Shown here: piece by piece, positions 50,745 through 62,280 of the stretch | Layout: the number at the start of each line of letters is the position of its first letter | Position numbering within the stretch: position 1 is the stretch's first letter | Source: Ahaetulla prasina | Taxonomy: Eukaryota; Chordata; Lepidosauria; Squamata; Colubridae | Direction of reading: 5' to 3' | NCBI RefSeq assembly: GCF_028640845.1 | Contig: NC_080541.1 | Span: 163,047,502 to 163,111,501, forward strand | DNA length: 64,000 bases | The notes under the pieces: model-generated | Seen by the model: the letters and a program-made list of their open reading frames with translations, nothing else | Database searches by the model: none | Told to the model about the DNA's origin: nothing | Program-made: the position numbers and the translations under genes

Positions 50745-51695
50745 AAGATTGACAAAGCCTAATAGATTCAAAACTATTAAGGTTGCCCTTGAGTGATATC
50801 AGAATAAAGGAGGGGGGAATAACCATTTCAGCAGCAAGGATAACTTAAAATTCCCTTATTCATGGATTAAGAAGACAAGGCAACATCCTAAGGCCAGGGC
50901 AGATAAGAGAGGTTGCCAATGCATGGTTCTGCAGTGTTAAATACAAGTGTAAAAAACAAACAAACACCAATGCTTGTCCTCTTTACTGTTATCACAGCTC
51001 AGTTATGGCTGGATGATCCTACAAGATGCAATAAATCACAAGTGAGGAAAGGGCCCAAGTTATTTAATCTTGCAGAACAGGTGGTTGTCTTGGTGATTTG
51101 CAAGAGATTGACAAGAAATCCTGGCCCGAGTGTTTAGCAATGCCACAACAGAATAACAGCCATGGTGTTACTGAAGTGAGGAAAGGTTGGGATATTGTAA
51201 CCTGCTGTTTGGAAGGCACTCGACACGATTGGGCTCAGAATTCTTTTAATATTAAATGTAAGCCCTTGCATCAGGTCGTCAATGGATGGATCACAGTGCT
51301 CCAGTAATCAGGCAAGCAAGCAAACAAAGCCATAATGAGTGATCTCAGAAACTTGAAGCTTATCCTGGCTGTCATAGGACAAGTTACAGAGGCAAGCTGA
51401 ACGATTACACGGTTAACATTCAGACATCTTAATAATGGTCAACTTCCTGCTGCAGTCCTCTGTGTACCTATGGAGGACAAGGACCTATTAAACAAAACAG
51501 GACTGATTTCTAATTAGGCACAAATACTTTAGCGTAGCGTAGATCAATCAGTTAATTCATTGGGTGGGGAGAGCCACTGCAGGCCGAACATCCCATTAGG
51601 TTCATTTTAAGATTTCAGGAAGCCTTGAGGTCAAAATAGTCATTTGAGCAATTTTCCCTTAGCTCATTTTCTTCTTCCTGTATCCTATAATAATG
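50745..51695. other. Intergenic, nothing recognised
   Basis: No exon or clear repeat. Confidence 0.5.
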
Positions 51696-51697
51696 TA

Positions 51698-52096
51698 CAG
51701 GTAGTCCTCAACTTACAACCACAATAGAGCCCAGAATTTATGCTGCTAAGTGAGAAATTTGTTAAGTGAGTTTTGCCCCATTTTATGACTTTTCTTGTCA
51801 CATTTGTTAAATGAATCACTTGCACTTGCTAAATTTATAACACGGTCATTAAGTGAATCTGGCTTCCCCATTGACTTTGCTTCTCAGGTTGTAAAAGGTG
51901 GTCACATGACCCAGGAACACTGCAACTGTTATAAATGTGAGTCAGTTGTCAAGCATTTGAATGTAAATCAAGTGACCATGGGGATGCTGCAGTGGTCATC
52001 AGTTTGAAAAATGGTCATACAGTAAGTCACTTTTTTCAGTGCTGTTGTAACTTTGAATGGTCACTAAGTGAACTGTCGTAAGTTGGGGACTACCTG
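51698..52096. mobile_element. Mariner-like MITE (TA target site)
   Basis: The 399-bp element starts 'caggtagtcctcaacttac' and ends 'gtaagttggggactacctg', nearly perfect inverted ends, and is flanked by TA on both sides. The interior is non-coding. Related fragments are at 6480 and 8893. Confidence 0.85.
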
Positions 52097-52099
52097 TAT

Positions 52100-55000
52100 T
52101 TTGCTCCCTTGCTCTTTATCCTTTGGAGACAGGAGTTCAAAAATTGGGAAACTGGAAATATGGAAATAGCTCTTGGCATTATATTATTGATTGATGTTAA
52201 TGTCTTGAAGTAAAAAAAATGATCCATCTGAGCATTTCAAACAATGAATTCTACTTATGAATCCCTTCTGGGTGGGGGATCTGGGGTTATTGTTTCATTG
52301 CTTCTCCCTCTGAAAAGACCCTGTATGCCATCGTGCCATTATCAAGGCAGAATAGTATCACTTGTTTTGTAAATAACTAAAAATAATTGCCAAGGGAATG
52401 AAAATGGATAAAAAATTAACAGGAAGACCTTACATTTATTTAGAAGGATGGTCTGTTAAGCTTAATGAGGTTATTCCCAATCGTAATTAAAGAAATAACT
52501 AAAATTCCTATGCTCCTAAAGGTTGATCGTAAATTATACTACTAGTAGAAGCAGCTCAGTGGGAAATCTCAATGTATTTGGAGGCCAAACGTTCCTTGGG
52601 TTAATTCCAATGTCAGCTAGACATCATCTTGTTTTAGAAATTGGGGACAAGGTTATTATAATTTTCCCTTTTGCAAGATGGGAACTATGATGGCGCAGTC
52701 CTTCAATGCAGATCTGTCGTGAATGAAGTCTCAGTTCAGTACAGTGAATTCTGTCTGTGTGCATGAGCATGTTTTTTCTCAATTCCATTTGATATTGATG
52801 GAATGAAACAGCAGCTATCCATCCTTAGCTGATCTGAAAAAACAACAACCCTTAACTGGATTGGAAAACTATCCAGAAATCCCAGGGATGTAGCTTAAAC
52901 TGGGAAGATGAAAAACATCTTGGAAGAAGGTAAAACAGACCTTTCTATACTGACATTTACTATGTCAGTAGAACTACCTGGTCATATACATGTAAGTTGC
53001 CAGGAGTCAAACTAGATTTTGACTTATGAAAAAACATGCTTAGAATTACAGTGTAAGGGAAAAAGGTATCACTGGGTCATCTCTATTGAGCCAAAGAACA
53101 GCACAACAGAGACTTCAACCAAGCTGGAATAAAATATATAAGCAATTTCTTTCTGTCCAATAATGGGAAATATAGCCTTCCATCCCACAGAGAAATCTCT
53201 TCCATCTCTTCCTGCTCCTCCATTTATTCTCTGTAAGCCATATACTTTTCTAATTTCTCAAAATAACCACACAATGCAAAGTGGAAGAGATAGACTTTCA
53301 ACTGATTGTATAATCCAATGCATGTAGATTTTGCATTCATGACACAGAAGAGGAAATAGAGGAATTGATTTGATTTGATTTAATGCAAGTTTACACCTGT
53401 CTTTTGGGACCAGGGTATATTCCATTTAATTAAATTTGTTTCCTATCCAATTCTTTTGGAATGAAGTGCCCTGGAATTTTCATATAGCTAGTATGAGAAG
53501 TAGAGTAGCTATCGCTCTAAATGGATATGCCACAAAATTTTACAACATATATTCTTCCCATTCACCTAAATGGATTCGAATGAAGGTTCAGGCTCAATAG
53601 CTAATCCTATATGTCACTATGAAAAAATTTCTTTATGTAGTTCTGTTATTTTTATTCCTTGATCTTCAGTATTTCCTGGCTTTTGAAAAAAAATTCATGT
53701 ACCTGCTTCTTGTCTAGTTGTATGTCTTTTAATTCTTATAAATAATCTGGGATTGCATTTTCTTTCAATAATATCAATGAATTCATTATGTGGAGGGAAT
53801 TGATAGATTCACCCTTCATGAATTTCCTGAGTGTCCTTTAAACTCCATCAGAGCTAAGGGTCATCACCCTGACATTTGAGAGTAAATCCCATATATTATG
53901 TATCATGTAAAGAAGCACATGATTTCCCTATCCTGAGCTTATAACAGTTAGTTTGCTTCTGCTATGAATAATTTTATGAATGTTTGTTTGGTTTTCTAGT
54001 CATATATGTTCTAAACTAAAAAGCGTTGCCTGAACATCTTCACTGGAACTTTCTCCACCATTTTGAATTCCTCTTTATGCACCTTTTCAAAGATTAGACT
54101 GCAAAAAAGGAAGAAAGGAAGAAAGGAAGGAAGGAAGGAAGGAAGGAAGGAAAGAAAGAAAGAAAAGAAAAATCTGAAAACTTCTGCATGCTATGATTAA
54201 GCAGCTTAAAAGGTTTGTACCAGAATTTAATTCAAACTTAACCTTTAACGAAATACACTTTCTTCCCTGTATTAATGGACTGGTGCTTTAAATAGCATTA
54301 TCAACAATAGAATAAAAATATTTGCAATGAGGGATGATTGTCATAACTTGTCATAAAGTCTACCATTGAAGTCCTTTGTAACTATTATTTCCAGTTTACC
54401 AGCAAGAACCAGGATTGAATAGCGTTATGATTAATTGTTCTTCCACCATGCCATTCCTTGAAGAAATTCAGAAATGTTTGTTTCATAACAGTCTTTTTTG
54501 ATCAGCCAGGCTGAAAGATAGTGACACCTATGGACACCCAATGAAATTATTCCTAGATTCTTTGCAATCATCAATTATAGTTTAGAAGTGCTATAGCATT
54601 ATGTGCAAATATTTGCCAACTTCTATGGTTTTTGTGTTTTCCCTTTAATATACATAAAAAGGAAGGAAGATCCCCCATGTCTTTTAAATTGGAATAAATA
54701 ACACATGCATCATTTTTGCTTATGATGCATCTGTGTAATTTGGACTGGAATAAGCTTCTGATAGTTCAAGAAATAATTTGAGAAAAAGCTCCCAGAACTA
54801 CTTTGTCATTTCCATTGTCCTCTTTATCATAAAGATCATGCAAACTCTTATGTATGTAAATGTCTGTGGCACAAGTTCACTGTATATTTGGACATGGGGA
54901 CAATAACTTTCAACCAGCCTGAATACTTGCTTTATTAGAGGTTAGCAAGGAAAGTATTGATGTACACTGTAATCCTTTTGTCCATAAAGTGGTCTTGGAA

Positions 55001-56800
55001 ACAATCTGTATATTTTCACATTATCAAATCCTCCTTTCCATCCATTGCAGTTTGTTGCCATACTTGCAAAGGGTGCCTATACATTCAGATCAAAGCAGAG
55101 TAGGATTCTGACTTAATTATCAGATGATACTCACAGAACCCCCTTGTAAGCTGAAATCAGGTCACAGAAATTTACCAACATGGCTTTTAAAAAGCAAACC
55201 CAAAGGCTTCTCTTGAGCTTTAAGTGGCATTCCAGGGATCATGTACAAAAAAATAATGGATGGGACCACAACATGTTTTGAAATAATTTACATATAAATG
55301 TAATTAAAATTAATCACCTTTGATATTTAAAAAGAATTTCTAGTCATGCTTTTAATCTTTCCCCCTTTTTTATCATTTTAGAAGTCACAAATTAATATCA
55401 ACTTTTGGATATCTTCAGGGATTGCACCCAAGGCTTTCAAGGGCTACCTATGGATCTTAGGTTTCAGACTGTGAACAATGGGATTATCTAACCACCAGTT
55501 GATCAAAGGAACCATAATCACACCAGCCTTTAGGTGTTGGACTGCTTTCTTTTTGTTGGTTGCCATTATATCTGAGCTCAAGGAACTATGTAGTATTCCC
55601 TCTCTCAAATTCCTCCTCTTCCACTCTGCTGTCTAAGTTTTAAAATACCTGCTCAATTAGAATCTATTTTCTATGTCTTCCAAATCTTTATTCCTTGTAA
55701 GGCAATAAACAATGATCACCTTTGACTCACAATAATGAAAATCTGGTTTCTCTAGATCTGGTTTCTCTTTTTCTCTCGGAACTCCCCCTGCCTCCTCATG
55801 GTTTAAGCCACCACTGCAGGCAGCATACTAGCTGTGAGTTGAAGTCCCTCCAATGTGGAAGACCCCACCCCCATATTGGGAGAATATCCTTAATGCCTCT
55901 GATATCGAAGAAGACAAAATGAAGGGATAAGATGCCCTCTTTCAGCTTTTCCTTCAATGGGCTTCCAGGCTGAATGGGGCAAGTGAGGAACAAGGATTTA
56001 AAAAAAAAAAAAGAAGAAGCAAACAAACAAACCCAACTCAGCCCACCTTGGAAGACTCCTAGTGTAGCAGGTCATGCCATCACACCAGCAGTGCAGCCCC
56101 TTCAACTGCTGGTTTCTTTCATCTTACTGCCTCTTTCATTTGCCCTTGGCCTTTCTGGGTTTTATCAGTAAGGGCCCTTCTTCTTTTTCTCTCTTATCTT
56201 CTCCCATCCAATCTTTCATCCCTTGAACTCAGAACCTACGTCTGCTTCTATAAATGGAGCAGTCAGCTAAAGTTAATGTCCAAGGAAGGAAACTCATTTT
56301 ATGCAGCTGAACAAAACACGGCAGTAATTTATATCTGATAAAAGTTTAGCGGCTTCTGGATTTGGAGATGCACTCCTGTCCCCTTCTTAAGTTGCTCCTG
56401 ATGCACCAAAATCATCTATGGCTGTGTTCACACCACATGCCAAACTTCATCCAGCCAAAAAAAAAAAAAAAGTGGCTAAGTTTGATGATTATTCCTTTTT
56501 TAAAAAAAACTGCTTAGTGCATTAGGCAAATTGAAGCCAGGTGACTAATTCATGGGCAACCACATCTTGCAAATGCAGAAGAAGGTTAGCCACCAAGTTC
56601 ATGTCAGGCAAACGCAGTCTGGGTGTTTGCAGAAGGGCTGATATAGATGGCTTTAAAAACGGTGCTTTTACCTTCATGGAGCAACTCCCTCTCTCGCCTC
56701 TCTCACCTGTCAGCCTACCCATCGCTGCCCTCAGGTCTACACATCCGCCAGGCTTGGGGTTGCCCTGAAGCTTCAGGGGGACAACCTGCTATTCCACCCC
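52100..56800. other. Intergenic, mostly featureless
   Basis: Apart from the GAAG microsatellite at 54104 and short A tracts I see no exon, RNA gene or clear transposon in 4.7 kb. Relative freedom from repeats next to a developmental gene could mean regulatory DNA, but no site is supported. Confidence 0.5.
54104..54165. repeat. (GAAG)n microsatellite
   Basis: Purine-only tract of GAAG/GAAA units. Confidence 0.95.
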
Positions 56801-56809
56801 GAATCTGAG

Positions 56810-57490
56810 CACCTACACACCTGAAAGTGGTCCTTCACTTCGGATCCCCGAAAGGCCGAAGGACCAAGCCCCGAATTCCTCCGGTTGTCTTCCCCCACCG
56901 CCAGAGGAAAGGCGAACGGGGAAGCCTTCCCCCACATGAACCTGAGGCCTGAGAAACGAGCCACCCTCCCCGCCTCGAGAAAGAGATAAAGAGAGGCGCG
57001 CGCTGCCCAGGGCCGGCTCCGCGGTATTGGAGCTATGCGAGGCACGCGGAGGGCGCGCTACTCCGGCTAACAAAAGGCTCCGGCCTGGAGCGAGGCCTCG
57101 CAATCCAATGTCACGGCCGAGGCCGGAGAGCCCGCTGGGCGAGTCAGGAAAGGCCCCTGCTCTCTTTTCCCAGGGGGATCAGCTAAATATAGGCCCTCGG
57201 CCTGGCTCTGGTCCCAACCTCCGGACCGTGGGCCCTATCAAAAAAAAAAAAAAACGATTAGCGAGGAACAACTGCGAAGCGCCGCGGGACTTTAATGGCG
57301 ACGGAGATGCAGACCTCCCCCCACCCCTATACCCCCGCAACCCCGCCCGGCCTCGGAGATTCGGTAACTCGAAGGGCCGGCGGTTGGGGGGTGGGAGAGA
57401 TCCGCGTAGGGACCTGGCTGGACCAGCGGCTGACACCGAATCCCCCGCTCGGTCGGGAGGCCACCTGGCCTGCCTTGGAGTGTCAAATGA
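56810..57490. promoter_or_regulatory. CpG island 3' of FOXD3
   Basis: GC-rich, CpG-dense DNA ('gaggcgcgcgctgcccaggg', 'gcgaagcgccgcgggacttt') begins sharply at about 56.8 kb. It lies more than 1.4 kb beyond the FOXD3 3' end. Long open frames on both strands are expected from GC content and show no known domain. Confidence 0.6.
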
Positions 57491-57499
57491 TTAGCAGGT

Positions 57500-58250
57500 C
57501 CTTATTTATAAAGTTCAAGCTGTTTTCCTCCCGCCCCCCCGGTCAGCGGGCAGCTTACTTTATTTTCGTCCGCATATCCGTGGGTATAAATGTTTACTTA
57601 GGGTGGAATAATATTTATGGTTTCTCTAGAAAACAAATCGGGCCCCGGGCAAGGCACGTCCTCCGGCCCTTGTCCAGCAGGCGCGCTCCAGCCCGCCGTT
57701 TGCTTAACGGGAGAGGACAGATTCTGCAGCCGAGCGGCGGAAAGGCGTCTTCCTCCCTTCCTTTCTTCCTTAGGGCACATGCTTCGTATTTTGGGCAGAA
57801 TAAAAAGGGTTTTTAAAATATTATTATTATTCCTGCAGCTTTCAGGAAAAAAAATAAAAAAGGAAGGAAGGAAATGATCCGTTCTTTGATCTTAGCTTCC
57901 TTTTATTTTACAGAACGGAAACACAGACCACTTCCAAATTAGTGATCATATCCATGGGTTCGAACGGTTCGAACGCTGAGCCCTGATTTCTCAGGCCGAT
58001 CCCGATTTAAAAGATGCCACGGACTTTTGCCTGCGAGACTGATACATAACATGTACGAGGAAGTTCCCTCTATTAGGCCCAGAACCCTTAATTAGGTTAA
58101 AGTCGTTTGGTACATCAAAGCATTTGTCCACCAAGATTCAATTAGGAATATGCGGTTAGGATTCTCTCCTAATTTTGCGGAGTGGCAGGCTGTCAACAGT
58201 GGCATATCAGTTAGTAACTGAACATTGGTATCAGATTCTGAGTCTTGTGA
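57500..58250. promoter_or_regulatory. Candidate conserved enhancer with homeodomain sites
   Basis: Non-repetitive, non-coding sequence rich in TAATTAG-type sites: 'ccttaattaggttaaag' at about 58087, 'tcaattaggaata' at about 58137 and 'ctcctaatttt' at about 58167. FOXD3 is known for distal enhancers in other vertebrates. Conservation was not tested. Confidence 0.35.
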
Positions 58251-58970
58251 CTTTGATTGCAGTTCAAAAGAAATGAATTACAAGCTTTCTTGAACTTGAT
58301 TCCACAGACTAAAGTTAGATGCTATTTCAACAGAAGAACAACATATTTAATTTAAAGACAAACAGAATCCTAACACCTTCTGCATTTCTTTGAACATGGG
58401 GGGAAATGCAGTTAATATAAAAACCTAGGTGGAGAATTAAAGTTTTTAACTTATTAAATGTAATTAAAACAAATGAGATTTGCCTTCCTGGTTCTGTATT
58501 AATTCAGTATAATTCCTTGCTTCCTTGCTTCCTCAGAATTGTTTTTATTACCAGATCAGCTGACAAATTATCCCAATCCTATTTCTTTATTATGGAAGTT
58601 TCTTTACCATCTCTATCTTAATATTTATATAATATCCAAATAATTCACCTATAAGTATGATCCAATCTGTAGCAATTTTATAACATTTTTAGAGAAGTGT
58701 CACTAGATATATCTAGATTTAGATATAGATTGATGGAAAAGGTCAAGGATGATCTTTGGGAAGGATTTTCTTGCTCTTTAAGGCATTACATTTTTCAGTC
58801 TTGTATTTTTAACAAAATAATTGTATCCCATATATAGGTTCTATTGATTTTTTTGTTGCCATCTAGCTGAATGACTATAGAATTTTCCCAATGGAGCAAA
58901 ACCGTTTTTTATAACTCTCTTTCATATGATATTACTAACTGGAAAGCAAACACCAAAAGTGCCATTTTAA
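58250..58970. other. AT-rich DNA downstream of FOXD3
   Basis: No exon or repeat is recognised. Confidence 0.5.
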
Positions 58971-58973
58971 AAA

Positions 58974-59740
58974 TTTATTTACAAAGCTGTGTACAACACG
59001 AAGGAATAACATTTAGAATACATATATTCATTCATATATAAACAGACTTCTATAATAGAATAAGAGGGGTATTTCTCCCCTTTTTTTTTCCTGCTCAGTT
59101 CTTTCATATTTAAAACGCCTTCCCTTATAGTTTGCTGCAAATCTGGATGTATTTCGAAGAAAATTACCGGAGGAAAAATGAGAACCTTCAACAAAAGTGA
59201 AAGTTCGGGACTCCTAAGCTTGAGCGTTCTCGACTTCCCGTTTTCCCTTTTTTCTCTGAATTTTTTATTTGCTTTTGCTTCTTTTTTTTTTTTTTTGCCA
59301 AATATGGACCATTAAAAAAATAAAATTAAAAACTGCAAAGGAAAGTCCGTCATTGCCTCTCGCCTCCCAACTACAAATATCGAAGAAACAGGTCGCCGCG
59401 GGTTGCGTGTCAGCTTTACCTGCAGCGTCCGAACCCTTCTTTCCTATGCGTTTTGCCAGCCTTGTTTGGGGCTCCGAAGCCTCCGGGTTTACACCGCGAA
59501 GGCCACGGACTAAGGCAGAGAAGATGCGGCCTCTGGAGCCGATCGAGTCCTCAGAGGGTCGTGGCGAGAAAGGAGTCTGTTGGCGAAGCGGGAGGCGGCC
59601 AGGAACCACCACCACTACCCTCGATTCTTCGCAGGAGCTCAGAAAAAGGCGAAGGGAGGAGAGAGGAAGAGAAGGAAGGAAAGAAAGAAGGAAGGAAGAA
59701 AAGAAAGAAGGGAGAGCGGGTCCCGCGCTCGCCCGCCGAG
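58974..59740 (-). other. FOXD3: Probable FOXD3 3' UTR and poly(A) signals
   Basis: AATAAA hexamers on the minus strand lie at plus 59263-59268 and 58974-58979, giving 3' UTRs of roughly 0.5 or 0.8 kb. A purine/pyrimidine stretch of GAAGG units is at 59655-59715, just after the stop. Confidence 0.5.
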
Positions 59741-61057
59741 CTACTGCGCCGGCCACTTGGCCTGGACCGCACCGGCCGAAGCGGCGGGTTGCAGGAACTG
59801 TCCGGAGAGAATGTTTGTAGGCACGCTGAGGATGGGCGCGATGGCCGCCGTGGTCCTGGCCAGCGAGAGCGGCTGGTGGGCCAGCAAGCCCGACTGCGCG
59901 GTGACCGGCGGCCGGAGGAACGTCTGGGCGCTGACGGCCGAGGCAGAGCTGGCGGCCGGCCCGGCGCTCGCCCCGATGATATTCTCGATGCTGAAGGAAG
60001 GCCGGCCGCTGGGCTCGGCTTTGACCCCGCCGGCCGCAGGGCCCGAACCGGCCATCGCCCCGAGCCCGCTGAGATGCAGCTGGAGGCTGGGGCTGAGCTG
60101 GGCGTTGAAGGCTTTCCGGCTCAACTCGCCCGACGGCAGAAGGGGCACGGCGGGCGGCAGCATGGGTCCGACGGGCGGGATGTAAGGGTACTGCAAGGCG
60201 GCCGGGTGCGGGTAGGCGCCGTGGGGCAGGCCGTAGGCTCGGCCGTAGGGGCCCGACGAAGAGGCGGCGGCCGCGGCGGCGGCGGCGGCCAGGCTGTAGG
60301 CGCCGAAGCTGTGCATCATGAGCGCCGTCTGCTCGCGCAACTGCTCCTGCTGGTGCCGCTTGAAGCGCTTGCGGCGCCGCAGGAAGGAGCCGTTGTCGAA
60401 CATGTCCTCGGACTGCGGGTCCAGCGTCCAGTAGTTGCCCTTGCCCGGGTTGCCCGGCTCGCGGGGGATCTTGACGAAGCAGTCGTTGAGCGAGAGGTTG
60501 TGGCGGATGGAGTTCTGCCAGGCCGGGAACTTCTCCCGGTAGTAAGGGAAGCGGTTGCTGATGAACTCGCAGATGCCGCTCAGCGTCAGTTTCTTCTGCG
60601 GGCTCTGCAGGATGGCCATGGTGATCAGCGCGATGTAGGAATAGGGCGGCTTCACCAGGCTGCTTTTGGGCTTGCCGCCGCTGGAGGCAGCAGCCGCAGC
60701 GCTCGCCGCCGCCGCCGCCGCCCCGGACGGCGCGCCCGGCGCCGAGCCCTCCTCGCTTCCCTTTTCCTCGACGGGACTCCCGCCGCCGCCGATGCTGCTG
60801 CTGCTGCTGCCCGAGCTCATCTCTGCCGCTTCTTTGGCCAACAGCAGCTCGGCCGCCTCGTCCAAAGCCAGCGAGGCGGGCAACCTAGCCAACCCGCCGC
60901 CGGGGCTCCCGCCGGCCTCCAGGTCGCTGCCGCCGCCGCCGTCCCGCTCCTCCAGGCAGTCGTCCCCCTCGCCCACCACGTCGATGTCCACATCTTCCGC
61001 CGTCAGCACCGTCTGGCCGGACATGTCGTTGGCGCTCAGGTTGCCCGACAGAGTCAT
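59741..61057 (-). CDS. FOXD3: FOXD3, forkhead box D3 transcription factor (single exon)
   Basis: FOXD3 is a nuclear winged-helix factor, mainly a repressor, needed for pluripotency and neural crest. The 438-residue frame starts [20 protein letters not shown] and [13 protein letters not shown], the FOXD3-specific N-terminus. A glycine/serine/alanine linker follows, with a poly-Ala run at about 113-124. The forkhead domain spans about 135-230: [20 protein letters not shown], recognition helix [13 protein letters not shown] at 182-194, and the basic wing RRRKRFKR. The C-terminal part has [22 protein letters not shown], a VKAE sumoylation-type site (345-348), the Groucho/TLE-binding motif FSIENIIG (355-362), and the conserved end [19 protein letters not shown] to AKWPAQ. 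Human FOXD3 is about 478 residues; the difference lies in the low-complexity linkers. The start has G at -3. No frameshift is seen. FOXD1, FOXD2 and FOXD4 are excluded by both termini. Confidence 0.98.
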   Translation of the reverse strand: MTLSGNLSANDMSGQTVLTAEDVDIDVVGEGDDCLEERDGGGGSDLEAGGSPGGGLARLPASLALDEAAELLLAKEAAEMSSGSSSSSIGGGGSPVEEKGSEEGSAPGAPSGAAAAAASAAAAASSGGKPKSSLVKPPYSYIALITMAILQSPQKKLTLSGICEFISNRFPYYREKFPAWQNSIRHNLSLNDCFVKIPREPGNPGKGNYWTLDPQSEDMFDNGSFLRRRKRFKRHQQEQLREQTALMMHSFGAYSLAAAAAAAAASSSGPYGRAYGLPHGAYPHPAALQYPYIPPVGPMLPPAVPLLPSGELSRKAFNAQLSPSLQLHLSGLGAMAGSGPAAGGVKAEPSGRPSFSIENIIGASAGPAASSASAVSAQTFLRPPVTAQSGLLAHQPLSLARTTAAIAPILSVPTNILSGQFLQPAASAGAVQAKWPAQ

Positions 61058-62280
61058 CCCAGCTCAGGAAAGGGAAAGCGGAGGGCTGGAGGGTGGGGTG
61101 TCAATTAATTGCGGCGGCGATGGTGATCGGAAGAACCGGGAGAGTTGAGAGAGAAGAAGGGACGAAAAGTGTCTCTGCCTCGGGAAGGGACAGGGAGGAA
61201 GGAAAGAAGGAAGGAAGAAAAAAAGGGGCCTCCTGAGGACACTTGGACCCAAATCCGGCCCCTCTTTGAACAGGGTGATTCTCCAACAGGTAGCGGTATC
61301 AGCAGCCAGAGAGGGAGCGCCCCCCCTCCCCAGCCTTCCTCTTCTTCCTGCTCCTCCTGCTCCTCCTCCTCCGCTACCTGCCGGCCACGGGGGCCTCCTC
61401 CTCCTCCTCCTCCTTCTCACCCAGCTGTCGGCATCCGAGAGCAGACCGCAAACCCTTTGCCCACCTTGGCGGCGACTGTGCTGATAGGCGCCCTTGCGAT
61501 CTGCGGGCCAAGCCTTGCACGCAGCTCGAGTGCGACGCCGGCAAGCGGGGCGGCCACTCGGGGCTTTTCCTTTCAGCAGCCTCTCCCGATCCACCAGTCA
61601 AGCAGCAGCGGCGACGACGGGGCGGCAGGGAGCAGGCAGAGGCCGAAGGGGCGGCGGCGGCGGCGGCAAACCCGTGCGAGCGATTCGAGCTCCTGTACCG
61701 TTTTTTGTTCCTGGTCTGGAGCCCTTTAGGGTTCCTCCTTCCCGGAAGGACTCCGGGCTTCCAGATACCCCCGGACTGCTGTGGTGCTGGACGGTGCTTT
61801 TCCCCAACCGAAGCGATTGGCGACCGGCGACCTTCTCCCGGCTCATCGGAATGGTTGTGCCCGTCACCACCGACCGAGGCTAATGCTGCAGGTTAGCTCT
61901 CTTCGACTGCGGGATCTTCATCTCGCCTCTGCCTTCGCTCCAAACCTCCCTCTTTCTCTTTGCCTTCTTTACTCCTCTCTCTGCCCCCACCTCGCTGTTT
62001 TCAAATCCCACAAACACCCCCCCCTCCGTCTTCTCTGTTTAGGTTTCCCCCCCCCACTCTTTTTTTTTCCTTGTATCCCGAAAGGGAGGATGGGCGGAGG
62101 GAGAAAAGGTTCGGTTTGGCAGCCCAACGAGCAGGAGAGGGCGGGGAATCCACGGGCGTTATAGAGGAACTCGCTTGCCACTTAGAAAGTGCCTTTTTAA
62201 AAAAGGCTTGCCTGATAGATTACTTTCCAGTTAAAGATATACTAGGAGGCGGGGCTTGACGTCAGCGCCCCCCTGGCAGG
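61058..62280 (-). promoter_or_regulatory. FOXD3: FOXD3 5' UTR and CpG-island promoter
   Basis: CpG-dense DNA upstream of the ATG with GGAGGA/CCTCCT tracts. A minus-strand CCAAT is at about 61823-61827 ('gattggcgacc' on plus). No TATA box is evident and the start site is not determined. Open frames on both strands are by-products of base composition. Confidence 0.6.

Noticed and set aside
57027..57816. Open frames of 155 and 173 codons in the CpG island
   Set aside because: Both strands are open, no family motif is seen, and the composition explains them.
59453..61108. 551-codon open frame on the plus strand over FOXD3
   Set aside because: It is antisense to FOXD3, arginine/glycine/alanine-rich with no domain, and is explained by the GC-rich codons of the real gene.
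61145..61883. Open frames upstream of the FOXD3 start
   Set aside because: They lie in the GC-rich 5' UTR/promoter, are low-complexity and show no homology.
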